Positions 1-8,826 of a stretch of 64,000 nt of DNA are shown piece by piece. Source of the DNA: Brevundimonas sp. (GTDB lineage: Bacteria; Pseudomonadota; Alphaproteobacteria; Caulobacterales; Caulobacteraceae); contig NZ_QFNM01000004.1 in NCBI RefSeq assembly GCF_003248455.1, positions 62,001 through 126,000 of the forward strand. The letters run 5' to 3'. The notes under the pieces are model-generated. The model was not told the DNA's origin and did no database searches. It saw only the letters and a list, made by a program, of their open reading frames with translations. The first letter of the stretch is position 1, and the number at the start of each line of letters is the position of its first letter. A program made the position numbers and the translations under genes.

Positions 1-587
1 GCCAGTTCGTCCGCACCGAGGGCGGCTGGGCCGAGCGCCGCATCGGCGTCGACGAACGGGGCGAACTGATCTTCGGCCTGACCGCCATCACCGGCGGCTT
101 CGCCAAGCCGGATTTCGACGTTCCGCCCGGCGGCGTGGTCGAGATTTCGGAGCAGCAGGCGATCTTCGGCCGGGAGCTGGGCCTGCTGATGAAGGCCGCT
201 ACGGGTGCCGCCCTCCTGATCGACTACGGCCGCGCCCGGCCCGAGGCGGGCGACACCTTGCAGGCCCTGTATCGCCACCGGAAGGTCGATCCCCTGGCCG
301 ACCCCGGCGCGGCGGACCTGACGCAATGGGCCGACTTCCCCCTGGTCATGGAGGCCGCCGTGCGCACCGGCGCCGACGTCACCGGCTGTCTGGCCCAGGG
401 GGACTTCCTGCGTCGGCTGGGCATAGAGGCCCGCGCCCAGGCCCTGAAGGCCGGCCGACCGTCCGCGGCGGCCGTCATCGACCGCCAAGTGCATCGCCTG
501 ACCGCCGACGACCAGATGGGAACCCTGTTCAAGGCCGCCGCCATCTTCGCGCCCCGCACTCTGGTCGTGCCGGGCTGGGAGGTCTGA
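1..587 (+). CDS. MidA-like SAM-dependent methyltransferase, 3' part
   Basis: Partial gene: the reading frame is open from base 3 and the 5' end lies outside the window. About 194 C-terminal residues are visible, ending at the TGA at 585-587. They resemble the C-terminal part of the MidA/NDUFAF7 family of class I SAM-dependent methyltransferases, whose mitochondrial member methylates an arginine of a complex I subunit; the bacterial substrate is not established. The visible stretch includes a GTG-encoded VEISEQQ segment and a LIDYGRARPE segment typical of the family. The GTG at 135 is internal, not a start. pgeF follows after 11 bp on the same strand, an arrangement I recall from other Caulobacteraceae. 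The assignment is by recall of family sequence. Confidence 0.75.
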   Translation, partial: QFVRTEGGWAERRIGVDERGELIFGLTAITGGFAKPDFDVPPGGVVEISEQQAIFGRELGLLMKAATGAALLIDYGRARPEAGDTLQALYRHRKVDPLADPGAADLTQWADFPLVMEAAVRTGADVTGCLAQGDFLRRLGIEARAQALKAGRPSAAAVIDRQVHRLTADDQMGTLFKAAAIFAPRTLVVPGWEV

Positions 588-598
588 TAGAAGGGGGC

Positions 599-1369
599 AT
601 GAGCGATCTGGCCCCTATCACCCATCCGCTGCTGACCGCCGCCGGCGTCGCCCACGGCTTCTTCACCCGCACGGGGGGCGTCTCGACCGGCCTTTATCGG
701 GGGCTGAATGCGGGCGTCGGGTCCAAGGACGACCCCGCCGCCGTGGCGGAGAACCGCCGCCGCGTCGCCGCCCATTTCGCCGCCACGCCCGGCCATCTGA
801 ACGGCTGCTATCAGATTCACTCCGCCGTCGCCCGCGTCGCCGAGGGACCCTGGAACGGCGACCGGCCGGAAGGCGACGCCGTCGTCTCGACCGAACCGGG
901 CCTGTTGTGTTCGGTCCTGACCGCCGACTGCGCGCCGATCCTGATGGCCGATCCCGACACGCGCATCGTCGCGGCGGTTCACGCCGGATGGAAGGGCGCC
1001 CTAGGCGGCGTGATCCATTCGTCTGTCGCCGCCATGCAGGCCCTGGGCGCCGAGCCGCGCCGCATCCTGGCCGTCGTCGGCCCCTGCATAGCCCCGGCCA
1101 GCTATGAGGTCGGCGTCGATTTCCAGGACCGTTTTGTCCATCACGATCCCGCCAGCAAACGGTTCTTCCGGCCCGGCGACACGGCCGACAGGCGCCGGTT
1201 CGACCTGCCCGGCTTCGTGCTTTGGCGCTTGCAGCAGGCCGGCGTCGACCAGGCGGCCTGGACGGGCCACGACACCTGCGCCGACGCCGAACGCTTTTAT
1301 TCGAACCGCCGCGCCTTCCAACAGGGCGAGCCGGATTTCGGGCGGCTGATTTCGGTGATCGGGGTTTAG
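599..1369 (+). CDS. pgeF: Peptidoglycan editing factor PgeF (YfiH / laccase-domain protein)
   Basis: 256 residues, close to the family's usual 240-260. Family members are multicopper-oxidase-like fold proteins reported to hydrolyse wrongly incorporated L-Ser from UDP-MurNAc precursors and also to show purine nucleoside phosphorylase activity. The metal-site residues are visible: His in QIHSAVARV, Cys in TADCAP and His in AVHAGWKG, followed by the GPCIAPASYEVG segment. The start is the ATG at 599, giving MSDLAPITHP; an upstream in-frame extension overlaps the previous gene and has no family resemblance. The gene lies 11 bp after the methyltransferase gene and is probably co-transcribed. Its stop codon overlaps the lpxC stop codon on the other strand by 4 bp. 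Confidence 0.9.
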   Translation: MSDLAPITHPLLTAAGVAHGFFTRTGGVSTGLYRGLNAGVGSKDDPAAVAENRRRVAAHFAATPGHLNGCYQIHSAVARVAEGPWNGDRPEGDAVVSTEPGLLCSVLTADCAPILMADPDTRIVAAVHAGWKGALGGVIHSSVAAMQALGAEPRRILAVVGPCIAPASYEVGVDFQDRFVHHDPASKRFFRPGDTADRRRFDLPGFVLWRLQQAGVDQAAWTGHDTCADAERFYSNRRAFQQGEPDFGRLISVIGV

Positions 1370-2265
1370 CCCGCCTGCGCCAGTTCGGGCACGCGCGTCA
1401 CTTCGCGCCAGGCCTGGGGATTGGCCAGCAGTTGGCGGACCAGCTTGTTGTTCAGCGCGTGTCCGGCCTTGTAACCCTCGTACCGGCCCAGCAGCGGCGC
1501 GCCCAGCACATACAGGTCGCCGATGGCGTCCAGCGCCTTGTGACGCACGAACTCGCGTTCCATCCGCAGGCCGCCGGGGTTCAGGATGTCGTCGCCGTCG
1601 ATGACCACCGCGTTCTCCAGCGACCCGCCGCGCGCCAGCCCCGCCTGACGCAGGGCCTCGACCTCATGGGCGAAGCCGAAGGTGCGGCAGGCCATGATCT
1701 CGCGGCGGAAGGTCGGCTCGTCCACGACGAAGTCGATGACCTGATTGCCGATGGCCTTGGACGGAAAGTCGATCTCGAACCGCATTTCGAACCGGTCGCA
1801 CGGCATCAGGGCGGCGTGTTTGTCGCCCTCCACCACATGGACCGTCTCCAGGATTTCGATATAGCGCTGCGGCGTCGGCTGCGGGCGGAACCCCGCCCGG
1901 TCCAGCAGTTGTACAAAGTCCAGAGCCGAACCGTCCAGGATCGGCAGTTCCGGCCCATCCACTTCGACGACGGCGTTCGACACGCCCAGGGCCGAAAAGG
2001 CGGCCATCAGATGCTCTATGGTCGACAGGCGAACGTCGTCGCCATTGGCGATCATGGTGTTCAGCCGAGCGTCCACCACAGCCTCGCCCGAGACCGGGAT
2101 ACGGTTGTCGCGATCGGTCACGTCGGTGCGCACGAAGACGATGCCCGCGCCGGACGGCGCAGGCCGAACCGCCAGCCGCACCCGGCGGCCCGTGTGCACC
2201 CCGACGCCGGCGATGATGGCCGGCGCGACGATGGTGCGTTCGTGATGGTCGTTTCTGACCGACAA
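1366..2265 (-). CDS. lpxC: UDP-3-O-acyl-N-acetylglucosamine deacetylase LpxC
   Basis: 299 residues, full length. LpxC is the zinc-dependent deacetylase that performs the committed step of lipid A synthesis in the cytoplasm. Visible family motifs are the zinc-ligand segment STIEHLMAA (about residue 80), RTFGFAHEVEAL, and near the C-terminus MEREFVRHKALDAIGDL with the His/Asp zinc ligands, then GHALNNKLV. It lies directly downstream of ftsZ on the same strand, the usual place of lpxC at the end of a dcw cluster. A 213-bp gap separates it from ftsZ and holds a hairpin and a palindrome, so it may have its own promoter. Confidence 0.97.
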   Translation of the reverse strand: MSVRNDHHERTIVAPAIIAGVGVHTGRRVRLAVRPAPSGAGIVFVRTDVTDRDNRIPVSGEAVVDARLNTMIANGDDVRLSTIEHLMAAFSALGVSNAVVEVDGPELPILDGSALDFVQLLDRAGFRPQPTPQRYIEILETVHVVEGDKHAALMPCDRFEMRFEIDFPSKAIGNQVIDFVVDEPTFRREIMACRTFGFAHEVEALRQAGLARGGSLENAVVIDGDDILNPGGLRMEREFVRHKALDAIGDLYVLGAPLLGRYEGYKAGHALNNKLVRQLLANPQAWREVTRVPELAQAG

Positions 2266-2371
2266 CCGAAAACTCGCTCTTTCAATGCGCCCCGCAAATC
2301 GCGCGGATTACGCCCCGACTTCCGTTTAGCGGCCGCGCCGCAACGACAAAACCAAAGTCCGGTTTCGGATT

Positions 2372-2386
2372 GTTTCGGTCCGAAAC
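2372..2386. promoter_or_regulatory. Perfect 7-bp palindrome upstream of lpxC
   Basis: GTTTCGG-T-CCGAAAC is a perfect inverted repeat with a single central base, about 110 bp upstream of the lpxC start. A further TTTCGGA lies just to its left. It could be an operator or part of a small hairpin; no known regulator is recognised. Confidence 0.3.
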
Positions 2387-2417
2387 GCCCCACGCTCCCT
2401 CCGAACACGAACGCCGA

Positions 2418-2446
2418 ACGCCCCGAGGCCTGCGACCTCGGGGCGT
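2418..2446 (-). terminator. Hairpin after ftsZ, probable terminator
   Basis: A perfect 11-bp GC-rich inverted repeat (ACGCCCCGAGG / CCTCGGGGCGT) with a 7-nt loop lies 33 bp past the ftsZ stop. There is no clear T-run on the minus strand, so termination may be partial and lpxC may receive read-through. Confidence 0.5.
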
Positions 2447-2478
2447 CCTGATCGACCCTATGTCAGGATCGGGGTCTC

Positions 2479-4074
2479 TTAGTTGGCCAACCGGCGGAGA
2501 AAGGATGGGATTTCCAGGTCGTCATCGGCCTGTCCCGCCTCCGGTTCCGGTTGCGGCGCGGCCTGGGCCGAACCGCGCGTCTGATGCCCGTGCTGGGGCG
2601 CATAGCCCATGTCGGCCTGCGGCTGGGCGCGCTTGCCCCGGCCGAACAGGCTCCAGCCGCTGCGACGATGGTCGCGATCGTCATAGCCGTCATCGGCATG
2701 CGGCTGGTGCTGCGGTTGCGCCGCCGAGCGCTCGCCATACAGGTCGCCCTGCGGCGCGCGCGCCGCGGCGGGCGCGCGGGTCTCGTATTCCTCGACCCAG
2801 GGATCGACGATGGGGTCCAGGGCGCGCGGCTGCGGTTCGGCGACGCGGATCACCGGCTCGGGGCGCGGCTCCGGCTCGCGGGCGGGCGGGGCCTGAAAGG
2901 TCGGCACGACCGGCGCCGGCTCGATGCGCGGTTCGGGGGCGCGCGGCGCCTCGGCGCGGGCCGGCTCGCGATAGGTTTCGCGCGTCGACTCGGGCGGACG
3001 CGAAGCCTGCGCGCCGTAATGCCCGCCGGCCGCGCGACGCGCCTCGTGGGTGGCGAGCGGCGCGTTGGAGGAGGCCTGGGGCGCGATCGGCTCGATCCGG
3101 CGCACCTCGCCCTCGTCCATGCCGGTGGCCACGACCGACACGCGGATCTTGCCGTCCAGCGCCGGGTCGAAGGCGGCGCCGAAGATTATGTTGGCGTCGC
3201 CGTCCACCTCGGCCGAGATGGCGTTGGCGGCCTCGTCGACTTCCAGCAGGGTCATATCCAGACCGCCGGTGATGTTGACCAGCACGGCCTTGGCGCCCTT
3301 CAGGCTGGTTTCGTCAAGCAGGGGGTTGGCGATGGCGTTCTGGGCGGCCAGCAGGGCGCGGTCGTCGCCGGTCGCCTCGCCCGTGCCCATCATCGCCTTG
3401 CCCATCTCGGACATGACGGCGCGCACGTCGGCGAAGTCCAGGTTGATCAGGCCCGGCAGGATCATCAGGTCGGTGATCGAGCGCACGCCCGAGTGCAGCA
3501 CCTGGTCGGCCATGCCGAAGGCGTCGGCGAAGGTGGTGCGTTCGTTGGCGACGCGGAACAGGTTCTGGTTCGGAATGACGATCAGGGTGTCGACATAACG
3601 CTGCAGTTCGGCGACGCCTGCATCGGCCAGACGCATCCGGTGGCGGCCTTCGAAGGTGAAGGGCTTGGTCACGACGCCGACGGTCAGGATGCCGCGGTCG
3701 CGCGCGCATTTGGCGATGACCGGTGCCGCGCCGGTGCCGGTGCCGCCGCCCATGCCGCAGGTGATGAACACCATGTGGGCGCCTTCGAGGTGCTGATGGA
3801 TCTCGTCGGCGGATTCCTCGGCGGCGTTCATGCCGACCTCGGGGTGGGCGCCCGCGCCTAGGCCTTGGGTGATCGTCTCGCCCAGTTGGATGCGGCGATC
3901 CGTCTTGGCAAAGCTGAGGTGTTGCGCGTCGGTGTTGGCCACGACGAACTCGACGCCCTCCAGCCCGGCGTCGATCATATTGTTCACGGCGTTGCCGCCG
4001 GCGCCGCCGACGCCGAACACGACGATGCGGGGCTTCAGTTCAGTATGTTGCGGCTTGACCAATGAGAGCGACAT
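2479..4074 (-). CDS. ftsZ: Cell division protein FtsZ
   Basis: 531 residues. FtsZ is the tubulin-like GTPase that polymerises into the Z-ring. The N-terminal domain carries FGVGGAGGNAVNNMI and the tubulin signature GGGTGTGAAP (about residue 108). A variable linker of roughly 190 residues, rich in Ala, Pro, Arg and Gln, follows, and the gene ends with the conserved C-terminal peptide DDDLEIPSFLRRLAN that binds FtsA and other partners. The long linker is typical of Caulobacteraceae. The start at 4074 (MSLSLVKPQ) was chosen because it matches where Caulobacter FtsZ begins; a 12-residue upstream extension looks like leader. Unlike the usual order, ftsZ does not directly follow ftsA: a TonB-dependent receptor gene with its own terminator lies between, so ftsZ must be transcribed from its own upstream region. 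Confidence 0.98.
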   Translation of the reverse strand: MSLSLVKPQHTELKPRIVVFGVGGAGGNAVNNMIDAGLEGVEFVVANTDAQHLSFAKTDRRIQLGETITQGLGAGAHPEVGMNAAEESADEIHQHLEGAHMVFITCGMGGGTGTGAAPVIAKCARDRGILTVGVVTKPFTFEGRHRMRLADAGVAELQRYVDTLIVIPNQNLFRVANERTTFADAFGMADQVLHSGVRSITDLMILPGLINLDFADVRAVMSEMGKAMMGTGEATGDDRALLAAQNAIANPLLDETSLKGAKAVLVNITGGLDMTLLEVDEAANAISAEVDGDANIIFGAAFDPALDGKIRVSVVATGMDEGEVRRIEPIAPQASSNAPLATHEARRAAGGHYGAQASRPPESTRETYREPARAEAPRAPEPRIEPAPVVPTFQAPPAREPEPRPEPVIRVAEPQPRALDPIVDPWVEEYETRAPAAARAPQGDLYGERSAAQPQHQPHADDGYDDRDHRRSGWSLFGRGKRAQPQADMGYAPQHGHQTRGSAQAAPQPEPEAGQADDDLEIPSFLRRLAN

Positions 4075-4128
4075 TTTCGTGTTTCCGACCTGCTGACCCG
4101 CCCCTTCCAACCAACCGACCGCCCCGCC

Positions 4129-4204
4129 GAATCGCCTTGGTTATGAGCGCGTTAAGGATTGCGCCCACGAAGGTTAAGAGAAGGTTACGGCGATAATGTG
4201 AGTC
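4129..4204. promoter_or_regulatory. Two GANTC (CcrM) sites upstream of ftsZ
   Basis: GAATC at 4129-4133 and GAGTC at 4200-4204 lie in the 236-bp gap upstream of the ftsZ start. GANTC is the target of CcrM, whose gene is in this window. In Caulobacter crescentus, ftsZ expression is known to depend on GANTC methylation, together with GcrA. The sites are seen; function is inferred from that precedent. Confidence 0.55.
4173..4188 (-). promoter_or_regulatory. CtrA-like box upstream of ftsZ
   Basis: On the minus strand the sequence is GTAA-N7-TTAA-C, one mismatch from the CtrA consensus TTAA-N7-TTAAC. It lies about 100 bp upstream of the ftsZ ATG and between the two GANTC sites. CtrA represses ftsZ in Caulobacter, so the placement is biologically plausible. 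Another TTAA occurs at 4152-4155. Confidence 0.5.
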
Positions 4205-4254
4205 GATACCGGCGCGCAGGTCTTTTTCCGGCTCTGCTTGGGATTTCTTTGGCG

Positions 4255-4286
4255 AAAAAGAAAAGAGGCGGCCCGAAGGCCGCCTC
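4255..4286 (-). terminator. Intrinsic terminator of the TonB receptor gene
   Basis: A perfect 9-bp stem (GAGGCGGCC / GGCCGCCTC) with a CGAA loop is followed on the minus strand by TTTTCTTTTT. It begins 25 bp past the receptor stop codon. This is a canonical Rho-independent terminator and isolates ftsZ from upstream transcription. Confidence 0.85.
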
Positions 4287-4310
4287 CAAGATTGAGGATC
4301 GACAATAGGA

Positions 4311-7300
4311 TTAGAAGCTGCGCCCGATCCGAACGAAGCCGCGACGGCCCCGCATGTCGTAGCCGTTCAGGGCCGCGGTGCCGTTGCGCCACAGGTTCGG
4401 CGAAGCCGCCGGCGGCTTTTCGTCCCACAGGTTGTTGATGCCGACTTGGAAAGTCCAGTCGTTCACCTCGTACCGAACCGAAGCCGAGTGAACGGCCGTG
4501 AACTCGGTGTAGCCCTTGTAGAAGACACAGTAGTTGTTCGGCGCCGAGCAGTCCGAGCTGCCGATGCCGTTGGGCAGGTCGGCGTAGCGGGCGTTGGCGA
4601 AGATCGAACCGCCCAGATAGTCGTCGCCCAGGTCCGAGCCCTTGCCGATGGCATCGATGCCATAGAAGTAGGTGACCGGACCCGAGTTCAGGGTGAAGTT
4701 CAGGTTCCCCGAGTAGGCGGGGCCGTTGTAGTTGAAGGTGTTGCCCAGCACGTCTTCGTGGATGCCGCCGAGAACGTTGCGTTCGTCCTTCAGCTTCCAG
4801 GTGTGCTGGCTGTTGATCGAGAAGGTTCCGAACGGCAGCTCGCGAACATACCGGATAGCCAGGTCGATGCCGGTGTTCATCTGTTCGGCGACGTTGACGT
4901 AGCTGTTGTCGACGCCGGTGATGTAGAAGTTGACCGGATCACGCGTGAACAGCGAGCAGAAGTCGGTGTTGCCGCGCAGGCACTGCTCGATGATGTTGTA
5001 GGCGCCGAACTGATCGACCGCATCCTTGATCGTGATGTCGAAGTAGTCAACCGCGATGCTCAGATTGGCGAACGACGGGGTCCAGACCACACCGAAGTTC
5101 ACGGTGTCGGCGGTCTCAGCCTCAAGGTTGTCACGCCCGCCGATCGAAGCGATCGGCACGCTCGACCCGCCCGTGGCGACGTAGTCGTCGGGAATGCCGA
5201 GAGCCGCGCAGGCGCCCTGGATCTCGGTATCGACGCCGCTGTCGCCATAGTTATAGCAGGGATCGACAGCCGATTGGCCGCCATAGGCGATCTGCGAACC
5301 CAGGAACTGTTCGTACAGCGCCGGGGCGCGGAACGAGGTGCCGGTGCTGGCGCGCAGGCGATACTCGGGCGTGACCTGGTAGTTCAGGCCCACCTTATAG
5401 GTGCTGCTCGTGCCGTAGCTGTCATAGTCCGAGATGCGGCCCGACACGTTCAGGGTCAGAGACTCGGCGAAGGGCAGATCCTTCAGCAGCGGAGCGTCGA
5501 ACTCGACGAAGGCTTCACGGATATCGTCCGAACCGGCCGTACGGCCGGCGCTGGAGAACAGGGCCGTGTTGCGATTGCGCGCCTGATAGCCGGGCGTGTC
5601 GTCCAGTTCCTCGTGGCGGATCTGGAAGCCCATAGCGAAGCCGACATCGCCCGCCGGCAGGGTGAACAGGCGATCCGTGCTGATGACGCCTTCCACATAG
5701 TAGTGGTCGTAGGTCGTCGTGCCGTCTTCGTTGACGAACAGGAAGTCACGCTCTTGGTCGGTGAACTCGCCGCGCAGCACACGTTCAGAGGTCCACGGCA
5801 CGCCGTTCGGCAGAGCCGCGCAATCGAACCCGGAGAAGTTGCCGCCCAACGGATTGTTGGTACAGGCAACGTTTGGGCTCATCGTGGCCAAGAAGCGGTC
5901 CAGATAGAGGCGCGGACCGTTGTTGTAGACCGCGTCGGACAGCGAATATTGGCCATACAGGTCGTAGCTCCAATCACGGTTGAACGTGTTGAAGTCGCCA
6001 CGCACGCCAACGACGCCGCGATAATAGTCCACCCGCTGGTGGGTGTTCGATTCATAGATCGAAACCGGCACGACGTTATAGCCGAACGGGTTGTTCGGGT
6101 TGCTAGCCGGCAGGACGTTCGGCGCGCCGTTCAGCGTGCTGCGCTGAGCGAAGTTCGGGAACAGCTGAGCCGAGCCGTACTGCGAGGAATCGCGACGGTT
6201 GAACAGCAGTTCCGTATAGATTTGCGCGTTCGGCGTCAGGTCATAGCCGGCGTTCAGAGCGACCGTGGTGCGCTCGACCGGGCTGATAACCGATCCGCGC
6301 TGCCACAGGGCGTTGTCCGATGGGGTGTACGGGATGGTTTCCGGATAGCCGTTGCGGCCCCAGCGCACCCAACCTGCGAACGGCGAGTTGTTGCCCTGAG
6401 CAGCGGTCGGATAGGTCACGCCAGGCATGGCGCGGATCAGGTTGAAGCCGTTGTAGGGCCCGCCCGAAACCTGGACATAGTTGCTGTTCTGGTTGTAGCA
6501 CTTGTACTCGCCCGTGCGCGGGTCGGTGTAATCGACGCGCTCGCCGCCCTCTTCATCGTACAGGTAGTCCTCGGTGCACGAGGTCATGTCACGATCGCTG
6601 CGACGCAGGATGTTGGCGCGGTAGTACTCGACACCGCCGTTGATATAGCCGCGATCGAAGACCTTACCGAAGGCGCCGTCGACACGATAGACTTCGCCGC
6701 CCGTCTCGAAGGGTTGGTTGGCGTAGAAGTTGATTTCGCCGCCATCCAGAGTTTGGGTGGTGATAATGTTCACCACGCCCGCCACGGCGTCCGAACCGTA
6801 GGTCGAGGAGGCGCCGTCCTTCAGGATGTCGAAGCGTTCGACCAGCGACTGAGGAATGACGTTCAGGTCGAAAGCCGCGACCGAGCCGCGCGTACCAGCA
6901 GGACCGGCGCGACGCCCGTTCAGCAGCGTCAGGGTACGCTGGGTGCCCAGACCGCGCAGCGAGAGCGACTGCGTGCCGCCACCCGCCTGGCCGGGAAGGA
7001 TGTAACCAGTGATCTGGTCGTTAATCTGCGTGGAGGCGGCCGCGAGGCTCGAGCCCAGCAGGGCCGAGGCGGCGTCGGCCGTGCCGCGCAGTTCCGACTC
7101 TTCCTTCGTGATCACCTGCAGAGGCGACGGGCTGGTGAACTGCGGGTTACGGATACGCGATCCGGTGACGACGATGTCGGTCACGGACGTGGGTTGCCCG
7201 GCCTGCGATTGCTGGGCCGTGGAATCGGTCGATTGCGCAAAACTCGGCGCGGCAATCGCAAGGGCGCCAGCCAGAACGCTGGAACCCAACAAGATCGCTC

Positions 7301-7313
7301 GTTTCAGATGCAT
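4311..7313 (-). CDS. TonB-dependent outer-membrane receptor
   Basis: 1000 residues. Such receptors import substrates across the outer membrane using energy from TonB-ExbBD. Order of parts: a signal peptide ending near APSFAQ (residue 27), a TonB-box-like TDIVVTGSRI (about 45-55), a plug domain with QSLSLRGLGTQRTLTLLNGRR and DILKDGASSTYGSDAVAGVVNII, then a long beta-barrel ending in the outer-membrane signature RGFVRIGRSF. The extended loops and Cys pairs are typical of the large Caulobacterales/Sphingomonadales receptors often linked to carbohydrate or peptide uptake. The substrate cannot be read from the sequence. It has its own 165-bp upstream gap and a strong terminator, so it is an independent unit sitting between ftsA and ftsZ. 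Confidence 0.93.
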   Translation of the reverse strand: MHLKRAILLGSSVLAGALAIAAPSFAQSTDSTAQQSQAGQPTSVTDIVVTGSRIRNPQFTSPSPLQVITKEESELRGTADAASALLGSSLAAASTQINDQITGYILPGQAGGGTQSLSLRGLGTQRTLTLLNGRRAGPAGTRGSVAAFDLNVIPQSLVERFDILKDGASSTYGSDAVAGVVNIITTQTLDGGEINFYANQPFETGGEVYRVDGAFGKVFDRGYINGGVEYYRANILRRSDRDMTSCTEDYLYDEEGGERVDYTDPRTGEYKCYNQNSNYVQVSGGPYNGFNLIRAMPGVTYPTAAQGNNSPFAGWVRWGRNGYPETIPYTPSDNALWQRGSVISPVERTTVALNAGYDLTPNAQIYTELLFNRRDSSQYGSAQLFPNFAQRSTLNGAPNVLPASNPNNPFGYNVVPVSIYESNTHQRVDYYRGVVGVRGDFNTFNRDWSYDLYGQYSLSDAVYNNGPRLYLDRFLATMSPNVACTNNPLGGNFSGFDCAALPNGVPWTSERVLRGEFTDQERDFLFVNEDGTTTYDHYYVEGVISTDRLFTLPAGDVGFAMGFQIRHEELDDTPGYQARNRNTALFSSAGRTAGSDDIREAFVEFDAPLLKDLPFAESLTLNVSGRISDYDSYGTSSTYKVGLNYQVTPEYRLRASTGTSFRAPALYEQFLGSQIAYGGQSAVDPCYNYGDSGVDTEIQGACAALGIPDDYVATGGSSVPIASIGGRDNLEAETADTVNFGVVWTPSFANLSIAVDYFDITIKDAVDQFGAYNIIEQCLRGNTDFCSLFTRDPVNFYITGVDNSYVNVAEQMNTGIDLAIRYVRELPFGTFSINSQHTWKLKDERNVLGGIHEDVLGNTFNYNGPAYSGNLNFTLNSGPVTYFYGIDAIGKGSDLGDDYLGGSIFANARYADLPNGIGSSDCSAPNNYCVFYKGYTEFTAVHSASVRYEVNDWTFQVGINNLWDEKPPAASPNLWRNGTAALNGYDMRGRRGFVRIGRSF

Positions 7314-7478
7314 TTAAAGCTGCCCCCAGAAAACAGATGTTGGAACGCGGAAAGACCCATCCGACGTTGGCGGAAAGCGCTAGAGCCGGCGCCGCGTTCT
7401 CGCAATAGAGAAGCCACAGGATCGCCCAAATGGTGGCAGGTATGTAACAAACACATCACACCTGAGCGAAGGCTTTCG

Positions 7479-8813
7479 TCACAGGTTATCCCTGAGCCAC
7501 CCCGCCACGCGTCCCACGACATTGCCGCGATGCACCTTCGGCGCATCCGCAGCCGTAATCTGCCGCGCCATCAGCTTCCTCGCCGACACCGCCTCGCGCG
7601 GGCCGTAGGCGGCGCGGAGGAGGACGCCGGCGGTGGCGCAGAAGGCGGGGCCGGAGGCGGCGTCGGCCAAATGCGGCGCGCGTTGGGGCTTTCCAAGGCG
7701 GACGGGGCGGTCGAAGACGCGCACGGCCAACTCGCGCACGCCATTCAACTGGCTGGCGCCGCCGGTCAGGACCAGGCCCGCGCCCGGCTCCAGGCCGACG
7801 CCGGCGGTCTTCAGCCGGTCGCGGAGGAGTTCGAGCGTTTCCTCGACGCGCGGGGCGATCACGGTCTTCAGCATGGCGCGCGGGACGATGACGGGGCCGG
7901 CCGAGGCTTCTTCGCCGCGCGGCGGGGCCTCCAGCATTTCGCGGTCCTCGTTGGCGCTGGCCATGGCCGAGCCGTGCAGGGTCTTCAACCGCTCGGCGCC
8001 GGCCTTCGACGTCGACAGGCCGCGCGCAATGTCGGAGGTGACGTGGTCGCCGCCGACGTTCAGGCTTTCGATATGCAGCAGGGATCGCCCGCCCCAGACC
8101 GCGGCGCTGGTCGAGCCGCCGCCCATGTCGATGCAGACGGCGCCCAGGTCCATCTCGTCTTCTTCCAGCGCGGCCAGGGACGAGACGACGGGCGCGGCGG
8201 CCACGCCCTGCAGGTCCAGGTGCGCCAGTTCAAGGCAATGGCTCAGGGTCGTGAAGACGTTCTCGGCCATCGAGACGACCAGCAGATCCAGCCCCAGCGA
8301 CCCGCCCCGCATCGAACGGGGATCGTGGACGCCCCGCGCCCCGTCGACCGACCAGGCGATGGGCAGGACGTGGATCGGGCGGCGGTTGGGCAGGCGGATC
8401 TGGGCCAGGGCCATGCCGATGGCGCGCGCCAGGTCGGCGTCCCCGACCGGATTGGCGCCCAGGGACACCCGCGCCTGCACCCGGTGGCTGGCCATCTGGC
8501 CGATGGCGGTGGTGACGACGACGCCGGAGACCGGGCTCTGGGCCGCGCGCTCGGCGCGTTCGACGGCGTGGCCGATGGCCTGGGCGGCCTCGTCCATATT
8601 GATGATGGCCCCGCCCTTCACGCCCTTGGACTGGACGTGGCTGGCGCCGGCGACGCGGATGGTGCGGTCGGCGTGGCGCACGCCGTCGGGCTTCATGATG
8701 AAGCACGACACCTTGGACTGGCCGATGTCCAGGGCGGCGACCACGGGCGCGCGCCCGGCGCGGGGGTCCAGGCCCCGACCCTGATCATTGGCTGCGCGCG
8801 GCTTTCCCGACAT
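7479..8813 (-). CDS. ftsA: Cell division protein FtsA
   Basis: 444 residues. FtsA is the actin-like ATPase that ties FtsZ to the membrane and recruits late division proteins. The sequence shows the phosphate-1 region ALDIGQSKVSCFI (about residue 27), the CIDMGGGSTSAAV phosphate-2 loop, LTGGASQLNGV adenosine motif, and a C-terminal amphipathic helix VGRVAGWLRDNL expected to insert in the membrane. Start at 8813 is supported by an AAGGA sequence 10 bp upstream. It follows ftsQ by 13 bp. The next gene on the strand is the TonB receptor rather than ftsZ. Confidence 0.97.
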   Translation of the reverse strand: MSGKPRAANDQGRGLDPRAGRAPVVAALDIGQSKVSCFIMKPDGVRHADRTIRVAGASHVQSKGVKGGAIINMDEAAQAIGHAVERAERAAQSPVSGVVVTTAIGQMASHRVQARVSLGANPVGDADLARAIGMALAQIRLPNRRPIHVLPIAWSVDGARGVHDPRSMRGGSLGLDLLVVSMAENVFTTLSHCLELAHLDLQGVAAAPVVSSLAALEEDEMDLGAVCIDMGGGSTSAAVWGGRSLLHIESLNVGGDHVTSDIARGLSTSKAGAERLKTLHGSAMASANEDREMLEAPPRGEEASAGPVIVPRAMLKTVIAPRVEETLELLRDRLKTAGVGLEPGAGLVLTGGASQLNGVRELAVRVFDRPVRLGKPQRAPHLADAASGPAFCATAGVLLRAAYGPREAVSARKLMARQITAADAPKVHRGNVVGRVAGWLRDNL

Positions 8814-8826
8814 CCGGTTCTGGTCC

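Noticed and set aside
4311..7313. The TonB receptor gene as a mobile insertion.
   Set aside because: No inverted repeats, target duplications or transposase were found at its edges, and its codon use looks like its neighbours.
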